The position numbers and the translations under genes were made by a program. Positions 1 to 5,621 of a stretch of DNA of 7,743 bases are shown in pieces. Origin of the DNA: Chitinophagia bacterium (GTDB taxonomy: Bacteria > Bacteroidota > Bacteroidia > Chitinophagales > Chitinophagaceae); the NCBI GenBank assembly GCA_010027295.1, contig RGVM01000109.1, forward strand, positions 1-7,743, read 5' to 3'. The notes beneath the pieces were generated by a model, which saw only the letters and a list, made by a program, of their open reading frames with translations, was not told the origin of the DNA and ran no database searches. How positions within the stretch are numbered: position 1 is the first letter of the stretch; each line of letters opens with the position of its first letter.

Positions 1-1116
1 AACCCCTCCCGCCTCCCCCGGGCCGACTGGGCGCTCGTCACCAATGACGCGGCCCGCACCGCCGACGGCCGACCCTCCCGGCAGGCACTCCTCGCGGCAG
101 GCCTCCGCATCCGACGACTATTCTCGCCGGAACATGGCATCCATGCCATAGGAGAGGATGGGGCGCCGCAGCCTGACGGACATGACCCGCTCACCGGCCT
201 GCCCGTCGCCAGTCTATACGGAGACCGATGGGCGCCCCGAAGCGAGCAGCTCGCCGACATCGACGCCGTCCTTTTCGACATCCCCGACATCGGATGCCGC
301 TTCTATACCTACCTCTGGACGCTCACCCATGTCATGGAAGCCTGCGCAGCAGCGGGCCGTCCCCTCTTCGTCGCCGACAGGCCCAACCCCATCGGTACCG
401 TCCTCGACGCGGCCGAAGGCCCGGGCCTAGATGAAACCCGCTGCAGCTCCTTCATCGGCCGCTGGGACATCCCCCTGAAGCATGCCTGCACCCTCGGCGA
501 ACTGGCCCGATACTTCAAACACACCCGCCTCCCGGCCCTGGAGCTCCATGTCGTCCCCGTACCCGGAATGAAGCGCGGCCATGCCCGGCTCTCCGACACC
601 TTCCATCCCACATCCCCGGCAATGCCCTCCTTGCAGACGGCCCTCCTCTACCCGGGCCTCGGGCTGCTGGAAGGCGTCAACATCAACGAGGGAAGGGGGA
701 CCGACAAGCCCTTCACCCGCTTCGGCGCACCCTGGCTCGATCCCGCCGCTGTAATCCGACAGCTCGATGCCGAAGCACGCGCAGGACTTGAGCTTCGACA
801 GACAAGCTATCGGGCCCTGACCGGCCCTCATGCCAGTGAGGATTGCCTAGCCATCGAGGCGGAGGTCACGGACCCGGCCAGGCTCATGTCCGTCCGTACC
901 GGCATCGCCCTGCTCCGGGCCCTGCAGGTTGTCCATGGCGACCGGCTCATGGAACGGCCCTATCCCACACAAGCGAGCCCCACGGGCAGGGGGCATCTCG
1001 ACAGGCTGCTCGGACAGCCAGGCAGCTTCTCACGCATGCGGGAAAATAGCCTCCATCCCGATGGCATCGCCGATGGCTGGACGGACAGGATGCGACCCTT
1101 TCTGCTCTACCCTTGA
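1..1116 (+). CDS. namZ: NamZ-type exo-beta-N-acetylmuramidase (DUF1343, GH171), 5' partial
   Basis: The frame is open from base 1 to the TGA at 1114-1116, giving 371 codons; the true start lies upstream. The family is recognised from a run of hallmarks (window residue numbers): LFSPEHGI (40-47), the TGLPV..SLYG segment, DIPDIGCRFYTY near 90-101, DRPNPIG, the SPAMP turn just after 201, LYPG, and EGRGTDKPF starting at 230, ending in FLLYP. Family knowledge: DUF1343/NamZ enzymes release N-acetylmuramic acid from non-reducing ends of peptidoglycan fragments, usually outside the cytoplasm, for MurNAc recycling or scavenging. Glu44 of the PEHG motif is a likely active-site residue by position. Family members are commonly near 400 residues, so roughly 20-40 residues, including any signal peptide, are probably missing. 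It is a somewhat divergent member: SPAMP replaces the usual SPNMP, and DIPDIG the usual DIQDVG. High GC throughout. No other recycling gene (murQ, anmK, amgK) is visible nearby. Confidence 0.93.
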   Translation, partial: NPSRLPRADWALVTNDAARTADGRPSRQALLAAGLRIRRLFSPEHGIHAIGEDGAPQPDGHDPLTGLPVASLYGDRWAPRSEQLADIDAVLFDIPDIGCRFYTYLWTLTHVMEACAAAGRPLFVADRPNPIGTVLDAAEGPGLDETRCSSFIGRWDIPLKHACTLGELARYFKHTRLPALELHVVPVPGMKRGHARLSDTFHPTSPAMPSLQTALLYPGLGLLEGVNINEGRGTDKPFTRFGAPWLDPAAVIRQLDAEARAGLELRQTSYRALTGPHASEDCLAIEAEVTDPARLMSVRTGIALLRALQVVHGDRLMERPYPTQASPTGRGHLDRLLGQPGSFSRMRENSLHPDGIADGWTDRMRPFLLYP

Positions 1117-1226
1117 TACGACCTCCGCCGGTCGAGCCGCGTGCCGGAAGTGCCGCCATCCGCTGCAGGTCATATTCAAGGCATCCATACCACAGCATTT
1201 CGGTCATGGTCCATCTGCCTTATGCA

Positions 1227-1238
1227 GACAATATTGTC
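1227..1238. promoter_or_regulatory. Perfect 12-bp palindrome, possible operator
   Basis: GACAATATTGTC reads the same on both strands with no spacer. It lies in the non-coding gap 111 bases after the muramidase stop and about 450 bases before the sigma-factor start. A two-fold symmetric site of this size with an AT core is typical of dimeric repressor operators, but no cognate regulator is visible and no promoter could be placed firmly next to it. It could be chance. Confidence 0.25.
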
Positions 1239-1381
1239 AAATCCCGACACCGTCCGTTTCCCGGCCATCTTTGTCCTGTCAATGATGGCTGCCTCCGCGG
1301 GCCAGTGCGACCGGCGAAAAAAATTGAATCGTCGATGTCACAAACCTTGCATCAGGCGACTCATGACACTTGAAGCAGAAA

Positions 1382-1425
1382 GGAAAACAAATGAAAACGG
1401 ACTTGCAGCAGTCGGAAAACAAATG
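1382..1425 (+). repeat. 12-bp direct repeat, 32-bp period
   Basis: GGAAAACAAATG occurs at 1382-1393 and again, identical, at 1414-1425. The copies start 32 bases apart, about three helical turns, so a protein bound at both would lie on roughly the same face of the DNA. The second copy runs directly into TGAGAGGGG. The repeat is A-rich in an otherwise GC-rich locus. Possible roles are paired regulator sites upstream of the sigma-factor gene or a local duplication; neither is proved. Confidence 0.4.
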
Positions 1426-1439
1426 TGAGAGGGGCGGAA

Positions 1440-1617
1440 ACGCCCTCTGGACGGGGGTTTCATCCTCCCGCACGAGTTTGCGCTCCTGCTCCACCTTCAC
1501 GAGGGTCGGCGTGAATGGCTTATTGGCATACGTTTTGACTACAACCCATCCCCTCAACAAATCCAGGTTCATGGATTCCGGACGAACGATCAGCAGAACA
1601 CCATCCGGAAACTTTTT
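1440..1617 (-). pseudogene. Possible remnant of an unidentified protein gene
   Basis: On the minus strand an open frame runs from just after an in-frame TAG (1618-1620) towards lower coordinates. The part from about 1617 to 1440 reads like real protein, including GVLLIVRPES, LRGWVVVKTYAN and TLVKVEQERKLVRE, with many purine-first codons. There is an in-frame ATG at 1572, but no ribosome binding site was recognised. The frame stays open to about 1279, where the product turns Cys/Phe-rich and loses protein character. I recognise no family. The opposite strand is open in the same codon register over this block, so strand assignment is uncertain. The fragment is short, lacks a convincing start and abuts an atypical-composition gene, which is why I call it a remnant rather than a gene. 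It may be a chance open frame. Confidence 0.25.
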
Positions 1618-1682
1618 CTAAGGAGGATGCAACCCATAAGACTCAGCCATCCTCTTGACCGAGCCCGCTCACTGGAACCGAC

Positions 1683-2576
1683 ATGAATATGAACTATAAA
1701 AGAAAGACCCATATGCCCAACAAACACGCAGTTCCAATGGAAAACGTCCCCGCTCCTTTCATCAAGTGTGGTAAGTCCGGTGTGATTTGCATGGATCATT
1801 TGGGATTTGAATGGTTCTGTGAGAGGCTGTATGGAGACAAGAATCCCGATTTGTACGATGCATTGAGAAGATACATCGAGCGGACATGTAGAAAATTCCA
1901 GGTGGAGGTTGAGGTCCGTGAGATCATCGGACACATGTGTGAAATGGCGTTACAGAAGGCGACTGCGAAAGGAGGTTGGCATGTGGACAACCATATCGCC
2001 TACCTCATGACGGTGGCGAAGAACAAGATTAACAAGTCGTGGGAGTACTTCAAGACACACAACCATAAGGAAATAGATATCTGTGAGGAATTCCTGTTCA
2101 CGGGGGATGTGTTCAAAGGATTCGAAATCAGGGAAATCGTTCAGAAAAGTATCAAGATCCTAGAGAAACGTCATCCAAATGACCTATGTTTCATCCTGGC
2201 GTTCCAGGAGGGTTACTATGAGAACGATGTACTGTCCAGACACCTTGGACTGGAAAACGACGCGAAATTCCGTAAGGCCAAGCAGCGCGCAAAGGATAGG
2301 ATGAGGGAAGTCGTATTGGACGTGATGGGTCGAGGCCCCTATAGCTTCCGCATGCTTAGTAAAAATAATAGCTACCATACTGACATATTGATGAAAAATA
2401 ATCTAACATTAAATATGAAGTATGTGACTCGAAATATCCAATTCAAAGAAAATAACGAGAAGTCTTCCAAGCTAATCAACTTTATCTTCAATGGGATTTC
2501 AATGCCAGATATTCAGCTTACTATGAAACGCATAAGCTTCCGAATGAACGTCCTATGGCTTAAAGGCGCTGCCTAA
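1683..2576 (+). CDS. ECF-like RNA polymerase sigma factor with atypical C-terminal tail
   Basis: The product has 297 residues. Residues about 56-125 match sigma region 2 in pattern: an amphipathic stretch, a basic CRKFQVEVEVREI segment, then IAYLMTVAKNKINKSWEYF, which resembles the wLy-iArN core-binding and -10-recognition helices. Residues about 148-212 resemble sigma region 4: a Leu-rich helix, FQEGYYENDVLSRHLGLE as helix-turn-helix, then a basic recognition helix with KFRKAKQRAKDRMREV. Region 3 is absent, as in ECF sigmas. The role would be promoter recognition with core RNA polymerase in the cytoplasm. ECF sigmas are usually near 160-220 residues; residues about 218-297 are an extra, Asn/Lys/Ile-rich tail of unknown function. 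No anti-sigma gene (FecR-type or other) follows, so it is an orphan here. Codon use is clearly more AT-rich than in the neighbours, suggesting acquisition. Start is uncertain: ATG 1683, 1689 or 1713 are all possible; the last has the A-rich AAAGAAAG upstream. Confidence 0.72.
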   Translation: MNMNYKRKTHMPNKHAVPMENVPAPFIKCGKSGVICMDHLGFEWFCERLYGDKNPDLYDALRRYIERTCRKFQVEVEVREIIGHMCEMALQKATAKGGWHVDNHIAYLMTVAKNKINKSWEYFKTHNHKEIDICEEFLFTGDVFKGFEIREIVQKSIKILEKRHPNDLCFILAFQEGYYENDVLSRHLGLENDAKFRKAKQRAKDRMREVVLDVMGRGPYSFRMLSKNNSYHTDILMKNNLTLNMKYVTRNIQFKENNEKSSKLINFIFNGISMPDIQLTMKRISFRMNVLWLKGAA

Positions 2577-2599
2577 GGACGGATGCTTCGAGGGAGGGT

Positions 2600-2661
2600 C
2601 CGGGTCGATTCCAAGGCGACCTGGGCCCGCCGACTCGATTGTTTGTGCAACCGGCGGCCCA
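2600..2661 (+). promoter_or_regulatory. Two adjoining hairpins in the spacer before the bPH_2 gene
   Basis: The 123-base spacer 2577-2699 holds two inverted repeats. The first pairs GGTCG (2603-2607) with CGACC (2617-2621) over a 9-base loop. The second pairs TGGGCCCGCCG (2622-2632) with CGGCGGCCCA (2652-2661), ten pairs with one bulged C and a 19-base loop. They abut, and extension of the first would compete for bases of the second. No T-run directly follows, so it is not a classical rho-independent terminator. It may end or stabilise the sigma-factor transcript or structure the leader of the downstream gene. Confidence 0.4.
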
Positions 2662-2699
2662 CCGCGTGTCCCTCCCACAGTTTTCATTATCTTCCGCAT

Positions 2700-3158
2700 A
2701 TGGCAACCGCAACGACACCGCTCACCACGGAACACCTCATCTGGGAGGGAAACCCCTCCCACTGGAACAACTTCGGACCCTATGTGCTCTCCGTCATCCT
2801 GCTGCCCGTCTTCGGTCTGGGGCTAATCCTATTCCTGGTAAAATACCTGGAGTTGAGATACACGCGCTACCGGCTGACCGACCAGCGACTGCAGATCACC
2901 CAGGGCGTCTTCTCCCGCACCACCAAGAACCTGGAGCTCTACCGGGTGAAGGACCTCCGCCTCGACCGTTCCTTACTCCAGCGCATGGTCGGCATCGGGA
3001 GCATCGTGATGGTCACGAGCGACTTCGTACTCAAGAACTTCAGCCTGGAAGGCGTTACCGAATCGGAACACATCTTCGAGGAGATGCGTCGCGCGGTAGA
3101 GACGCTGCGCATCGCCCGCGGTGTGCGGGAGATCGACCAGAACGACCGGATCACCTGA
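2700..3158 (+). CDS. bPH_2 (PF03703-like) domain membrane protein
   Basis: The product is a 152-residue protein. A hydrophobic segment at about residues 27-50, starting YVLSVILLPVFGLGLILFLV, would anchor it in the inner membrane. The following 85 residues fit the bacterial PH-like domain bPH_2 (YdbS/YdbT type): YTRYRLTDQRLQITQGVFSR, then an LELYRVKDLRLDRSLLQRM segment and IGSIVMVTSD, the usual beta-strand order with the conserved Tyr-Arg-Leu-Thr and Gly-hydrophobic-Arg positions. The role is unknown; related domains are thought to be membrane-associated scaffolds or binding modules. I chose ATG 2700 because translation from the upstream in-frame ATG at 2583 would add 39 residues of Arg/Cys-rich sequence across the hairpin region with no protein character. 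TATCTTCC at 2688-2695 resembles the Bacteroidota -7 element (TAnnTTTG) but sits so close to the start that the transcript would be almost leaderless. GC content returns to the local norm here, unlike the sigma gene. Confidence 0.85.
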   Translation: MATATTPLTTEHLIWEGNPSHWNNFGPYVLSVILLPVFGLGLILFLVKYLELRYTRYRLTDQRLQITQGVFSRTTKNLELYRVKDLRLDRSLLQRMVGIGSIVMVTSDFVLKNFSLEGVTESEHIFEEMRRAVETLRIARGVREIDQNDRIT

Positions 3159-3206
3159 GGCAGGACTTGCCCTGAATGGTAGCGTATCTGGGCATGAGCC
3201 CCCTGC
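3159..3206. other. Convergent gene junction with small hairpins
   Basis: The bPH_2 gene and the DUF6807 gene converge on this 48-base gap. It holds two small inverted repeats: GGCA (3159-3162) with TGCC (3168-3171), and GGGC (3190-3193) with GCCC (3198-3201) around a four-base loop. Neither is followed by a T-run on either strand, so they are weak candidates for a shared bidirectional stop at best. Confidence 0.25.
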
Positions 3207-4244
3207 TCAATCCCTCTCCTTCGCAAAGGCCTTCTCCCATGCGGCGATGCGCCCCGCATCGGGCACGCGCGCACCTGAGCTGAAGACGACCCGGTAGCGA
3301 ACCGTCATGCTCTCGCCCGCCTTCAGCGAGTGGTTCATCTCCTGCTTGCCGTTGGTGAAGACCTTCACCCCGAGGGGGTTTGCGGCGAAGAGCCCGTAGC
3401 CGCGGGCATGCCAGTGCGTCGGGTAGCCCACGTTGCCGGGATGGTCGATGATCAGGATGCCGACCGAGTCGGCGCCCATCTTGCCGTACATCAGGCACCA
3501 GGAGGCCTTGCTGCTCCACACATCGTCGCCCTGCCTGCCATTGGAGGCGAGGTAGTTGCCGTTGGCCACCTTGTCGGTCACGGCCGTCACCGTCGTGACG
3601 ATGCCGTTGGCGTCTGTGTACTTCTTCGTCTCCTTCGCGGGGATCTGCAGCTCATGGGCCACGCGGAGGCCGAGCATACCCTCCTTGTTGTCGCGGAACA
3701 GCACCGGGCGCTCCGCCCGCAGCGTGGTGGTGCGGTCGATGTACCAGGCGCCGTCCGACTCGCCGAAGGTGAACTCTGTCGTCTCGTGCAGGTGCTTCGT
3801 GCCGTCGGGTCCCAGCCAGCGGGCTTCATACGAAAGTTTCCCCTGCTTACCATCTTGCATGCGCGTGATGCGGTCGAGGCGGATCTCCCCATATCCTCCC
3901 CGCTTCTCGGGAGGGATGGCCGATGAGTTGTTCCAGAAATCCAATCCGTTCACATCGCCGTAGTTCAGCCAGAGGCCCATGTGGTGCGGATGGTCGGTCG
4001 GCTCCCCCTCCTTGGGGGCGATGGGGAATCCGCGGGTCACCACAGTGCCGTTGGGGGCATGGATCGGATAGAGGACAGGCTTCGCGATGGTGTCGGGGAA
4101 GAAGAAGTCCGTGAACGGCTTTCCATCGATGGTCACGTGCACCGATGGATGCTGCGGGTCCTTAACGAGACGCACCTTCTGCGCCGAGGCAGTGCCGGTG
4201 AGCAAGAGCGACGCACTGACGGCAAGGAATAAACGATGTATCAT
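3207..4244 (-). CDS. Secreted DUF6807 (PmoA-family) protein
   Basis: The product has 345 residues. It begins with a type I signal peptide: MIHR, a hydrophobic core (LFLAVSASLLL), then TASAQ with cleavage expected after Ala21 or Gln22. The mature part is beta-rich. Its clearest mark is DHPHHMGLWLNYGDVNGLDFWN at about residues 84-105, the His-rich signature of DUF6807, a family often annotated as methane oxygenase PmoA although nothing here suggests methane oxidation. Further conserved-looking stretches are FRDNKEGMLGLRVAHE (183-198) and the Asp-His-Pro to Trp-His region (267-280). The clustered His and Asp residues could bind metal or sugar; that is inference. DUF6807 genes are often found beside carbohydrate-active enzymes, as here. 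It is the second gene of a minus-strand pair, 43 bases after the esterase. The start at 4244 is set by the signal peptide; the frame extends further upstream but that part is not protein-like. Confidence 0.85.
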   Translation of the reverse strand: MIHRLFLAVSASLLLTGTASAQKVRLVKDPQHPSVHVTIDGKPFTDFFFPDTIAKPVLYPIHAPNGTVVTRGFPIAPKEGEPTDHPHHMGLWLNYGDVNGLDFWNNSSAIPPEKRGGYGEIRLDRITRMQDGKQGKLSYEARWLGPDGTKHLHETTEFTFGESDGAWYIDRTTTLRAERPVLFRDNKEGMLGLRVAHELQIPAKETKKYTDANGIVTTVTAVTDKVANGNYLASNGRQGDDVWSSKASWCLMYGKMGADSVGILIIDHPGNVGYPTHWHARGYGLFAANPLGVKVFTNGKQEMNHSLKAGESMTVRYRVVFSSGARVPDAGRIAAWEKAFAKERD

Positions 4245-4287
4245 GTCTGTAAGATTGGATGGATGTCGCTTGGATACGCCCGCCCGT

Positions 4288-5463
4288 TCACCAGCGTAGC
4301 AGGGCCGACACGGCCGCGTCGCCGCGGGCCGCGTTCGCCGGCATCGGGTGTGCAGCGTCGAAGGAGGCCAGCTGTACGGGCGGCAGCACCTTGACGGCGG
4401 TCTCGTCGACACGTCCGTCGGCGTCCGACACACGCTTCAGGTCCAGCCCGAGGTGCTTCGCCAGGAAGGGATACATCGCGGCGCGCTTCCCGGGGCCGTA
4501 GTCATGCTGCTCCTTGGCCAGGTGGACGTTCTCTACCCTGTCGGTCGCGCCGTACAGCGCGTACACGCTCTTCAGGAAGGGGTATTCCACCTGCGGGGTG
4601 TTGCGCGTCCAGTCGGCTCCGCAGGAGACGACCATCATAGGCCGCGGCGCCGTCAGGGCCGCAATCTCGGCGTTGACGGTCTGGTACCCGGCAGCGCGGT
4701 GGATGGGCAGTCCGCTCTCGCAGACGCAGCCGCCGAAGAAATGCGCCGACACCATCACCACCGGGACCGACACCTTCACCCGCGGGTCGAGCGCCGCCAG
4801 CAGGAAGCTCTGCGTGCCCCCGCCCGACTCGCCCGTCACGGCGATGCGGGTGCTGTCGACGCCGGGCAGCGAGAGCAGGAAGTCGAGAGCCCGCATGCTG
4901 TTGACGCACTGCAGCCGGAAGGCCTCGGGAATGCGGTGTGCGCACTGGCGCGAGTCGCCGTAACCGACCATGTCCCACGCGAAGACGACGGCACCCATGC
5001 GGGCCAGCGTGCCGCAGCGCTTCTGCACCTGCTCGCGGTAATGCCCCTCCGACTCGCCATCATGGCCGTGCGGCGCGAGCACGCCGGCATAGGTGGCCTG
5101 TCGCTTCAGGGGACGGTAGAGGTTGCCCGTGACATAATATCCCTCGATGCTCTCGAAATAGACGTTCTCGACGCTGTAGCCGTCAAACACCTGCCGCGAA
5201 TGGATGACGGGACGGGAAGCGGGCCTCGGCGGCAGTCGCTCCAAACGGGCACCCGAGAGGATCCTGCTGCGGATGGAGTCGGCACGGAGTTGCCAGGCCC
5301 CGAGGTCCGATGGCACATGCGCGGACAGGAAGGCCGCCCCCTGCGCCTCTGTGAAATAGGCGCCGACACAGAGCGAGTCCTTCACAACCGGTGTCGGAGA
5401 GGGCTGCGCAAGTGTCGAGAGCGGCAACAGCAACGACGATGCGAAAATGATGGCACGAGGCAT
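4288..5463 (-). CDS. Secreted alpha/beta-hydrolase, acetylxylan-esterase-like
   Basis: The product has 391 residues. A type I signal peptide is formed by MPRAIIFASSLLLPLSTLAQ (1-20). The alpha/beta-hydrolase fold is seen as: an esterase-type N-terminal strand region (SVENVYFESIEGYYVTGNLY, 97-116), APHGHDGE (130-137) at the oxyanion-hole position, WDMVGYGDS (163-171), the nucleophile elbow GESGGG with Ser213, the likely acid Asp284 in SCGADWTRN, and the likely base His320 in KEQHDYG. The complete triad implies an active esterase or related hydrolase acting in the periplasm or outside. Relatives are usually labelled acetylxylan esterase or Abhydrolase_7-type; deacylation of a plant or host glycan is likely but the substrate cannot be read from sequence. 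Cysteines at 246 and 248 and others might form disulfides. First gene of the minus pair and divergent from the large hydrolase. ATG 5463 was chosen over upstream in-frame starts (5604, 5514) because it starts the signal peptide. Confidence 0.85.
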   Translation of the reverse strand: MPRAIIFASSLLLPLSTLAQPSPTPVVKDSLCVGAYFTEAQGAAFLSAHVPSDLGAWQLRADSIRSRILSGARLERLPPRPASRPVIHSRQVFDGYSVENVYFESIEGYYVTGNLYRPLKRQATYAGVLAPHGHDGESEGHYREQVQKRCGTLARMGAVVFAWDMVGYGDSRQCAHRIPEAFRLQCVNSMRALDFLLSLPGVDSTRIAVTGESGGGTQSFLLAALDPRVKVSVPVVMVSAHFFGGCVCESGLPIHRAAGYQTVNAEIAALTAPRPMMVVSCGADWTRNTPQVEYPFLKSVYALYGATDRVENVHLAKEQHDYGPGKRAAMYPFLAKHLGLDLKRVSDADGRVDETAVKVLPPVQLASFDAAHPMPANAARGDAAVSALLRW

Positions 5464-5484
5464 GACACAATATATCCATTTCCC

Positions 5485-5494
5485 CGGATATCCG
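5485..5494. promoter_or_regulatory. 10-bp palindrome, possible operator
   Basis: CGGATATCCG is a perfect palindrome 22 bases upstream of the esterase start, placed between the two divergent genes. A site here could control both the esterase-DUF6807 pair and the large hydrolase. It may be chance. Confidence 0.25.
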
Positions 5495-5570
5495 AACCGG
5501 ACAACGATGGCCATGCGAATAGGATGACCGACGCGGGACAAGCGCCGAAGCCGTATCTTGAAGGTCTCCC

Positions 5571-5604
5571 GTGCCGGAAGCCAGGCATCCGCGACCTCCG
5601 GCAC
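5571..5604 (+). promoter_or_regulatory. 8-bp-arm inverted repeat in the hydrolase leader
   Basis: GTGCCGGA (5571-5578) and TCCGGCAC (5597-5604) are perfect inverted arms around an 18-base spacer, ending 17 bases before ATG 5622. If the transcript starts near 5560, as the TATCTTGA element would suggest, it would form a GC-rich stem at the very 5' end of the leader. It could equally be a protein-binding site. No T-run follows, so it is not a terminator. Confidence 0.35.
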
Positions 5605-5621
5605 TTCAACAAGAACCCGAC

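Larger units (their letters stand above)
1117..1682. other. Gene-poor spacer with repeats and a possible gene remnant
   Basis: These 566 bases separate the muramidase gene from the sigma-factor gene. I see no intact gene with a credible start, no tRNA and no strong terminator after 1116. What the stretch does hold is listed separately: a 12-bp perfect palindrome (1227-1238), a 12-bp direct repeat (1382-1393 and 1414-1425), and a block at 1429-1686 that stays open on both strands in the same codon register. Composition becomes less GC-rich from about 1310 onward, so the border of the island-like segment carrying the sigma factor may lie here rather than at the sigma start codon. No flanking repeats or integrase that would prove insertion were found. 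Confidence 0.6.
5464..5621. promoter_or_regulatory. Divergent promoter region between the esterase and hydrolase genes
   Basis: These 158 bases must hold the start signals of both divergent units. Candidate Bacteroidota-type -7 elements (TAnnTTTG) are only approximate: TATCTTGA at 5554-5561 on the plus strand, 61 bases before ATG 5622, and TATATTGT on the minus strand at 5474-5467, only a few bases before the esterase ATG. No convincing -33 TTTG could be paired with either. A palindrome and an inverted repeat in this region are listed separately. No strong Shine-Dalgarno precedes either start, as is common in this phylum. Confidence 0.45.

Noticed and set aside
1141..1428. Open frame after namZ with a hydrophobic stretch, as a small secreted protein
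   Set aside because: It has only a GTG start without a ribosome binding site, its hydrophobic part is internal, and codon use shows no coding pattern.
1576..1617. TTCCGG/CCGGAA inverted repeat followed by five Ts, as a rho-independent terminator
   Set aside because: The stem is only six pairs with a 23-base loop, and no gene clearly ends upstream of it on that strand.
2590..2640. tRNA-like T-arm (GGGTCGATTCC) in the spacer
   Set aside because: The flanking bases do not form the T-stem, and no acceptor, D or anticodon arms can be built on either strand.
2583..2699. N-terminal extension of the bPH_2 protein from ATG 2583
   Set aside because: The 39 added residues are Arg/Cys/Pro-rich with no domain character, cross a strong hairpin, and the natural family N-terminus begins at 2700.
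1141..5580. Shared GTGCCGGAAG at 1141 and 5571 as a dispersed repeat
   Set aside because: Only ten bases match exactly and the flanks diverge, which is plausible by chance in GC-rich DNA.
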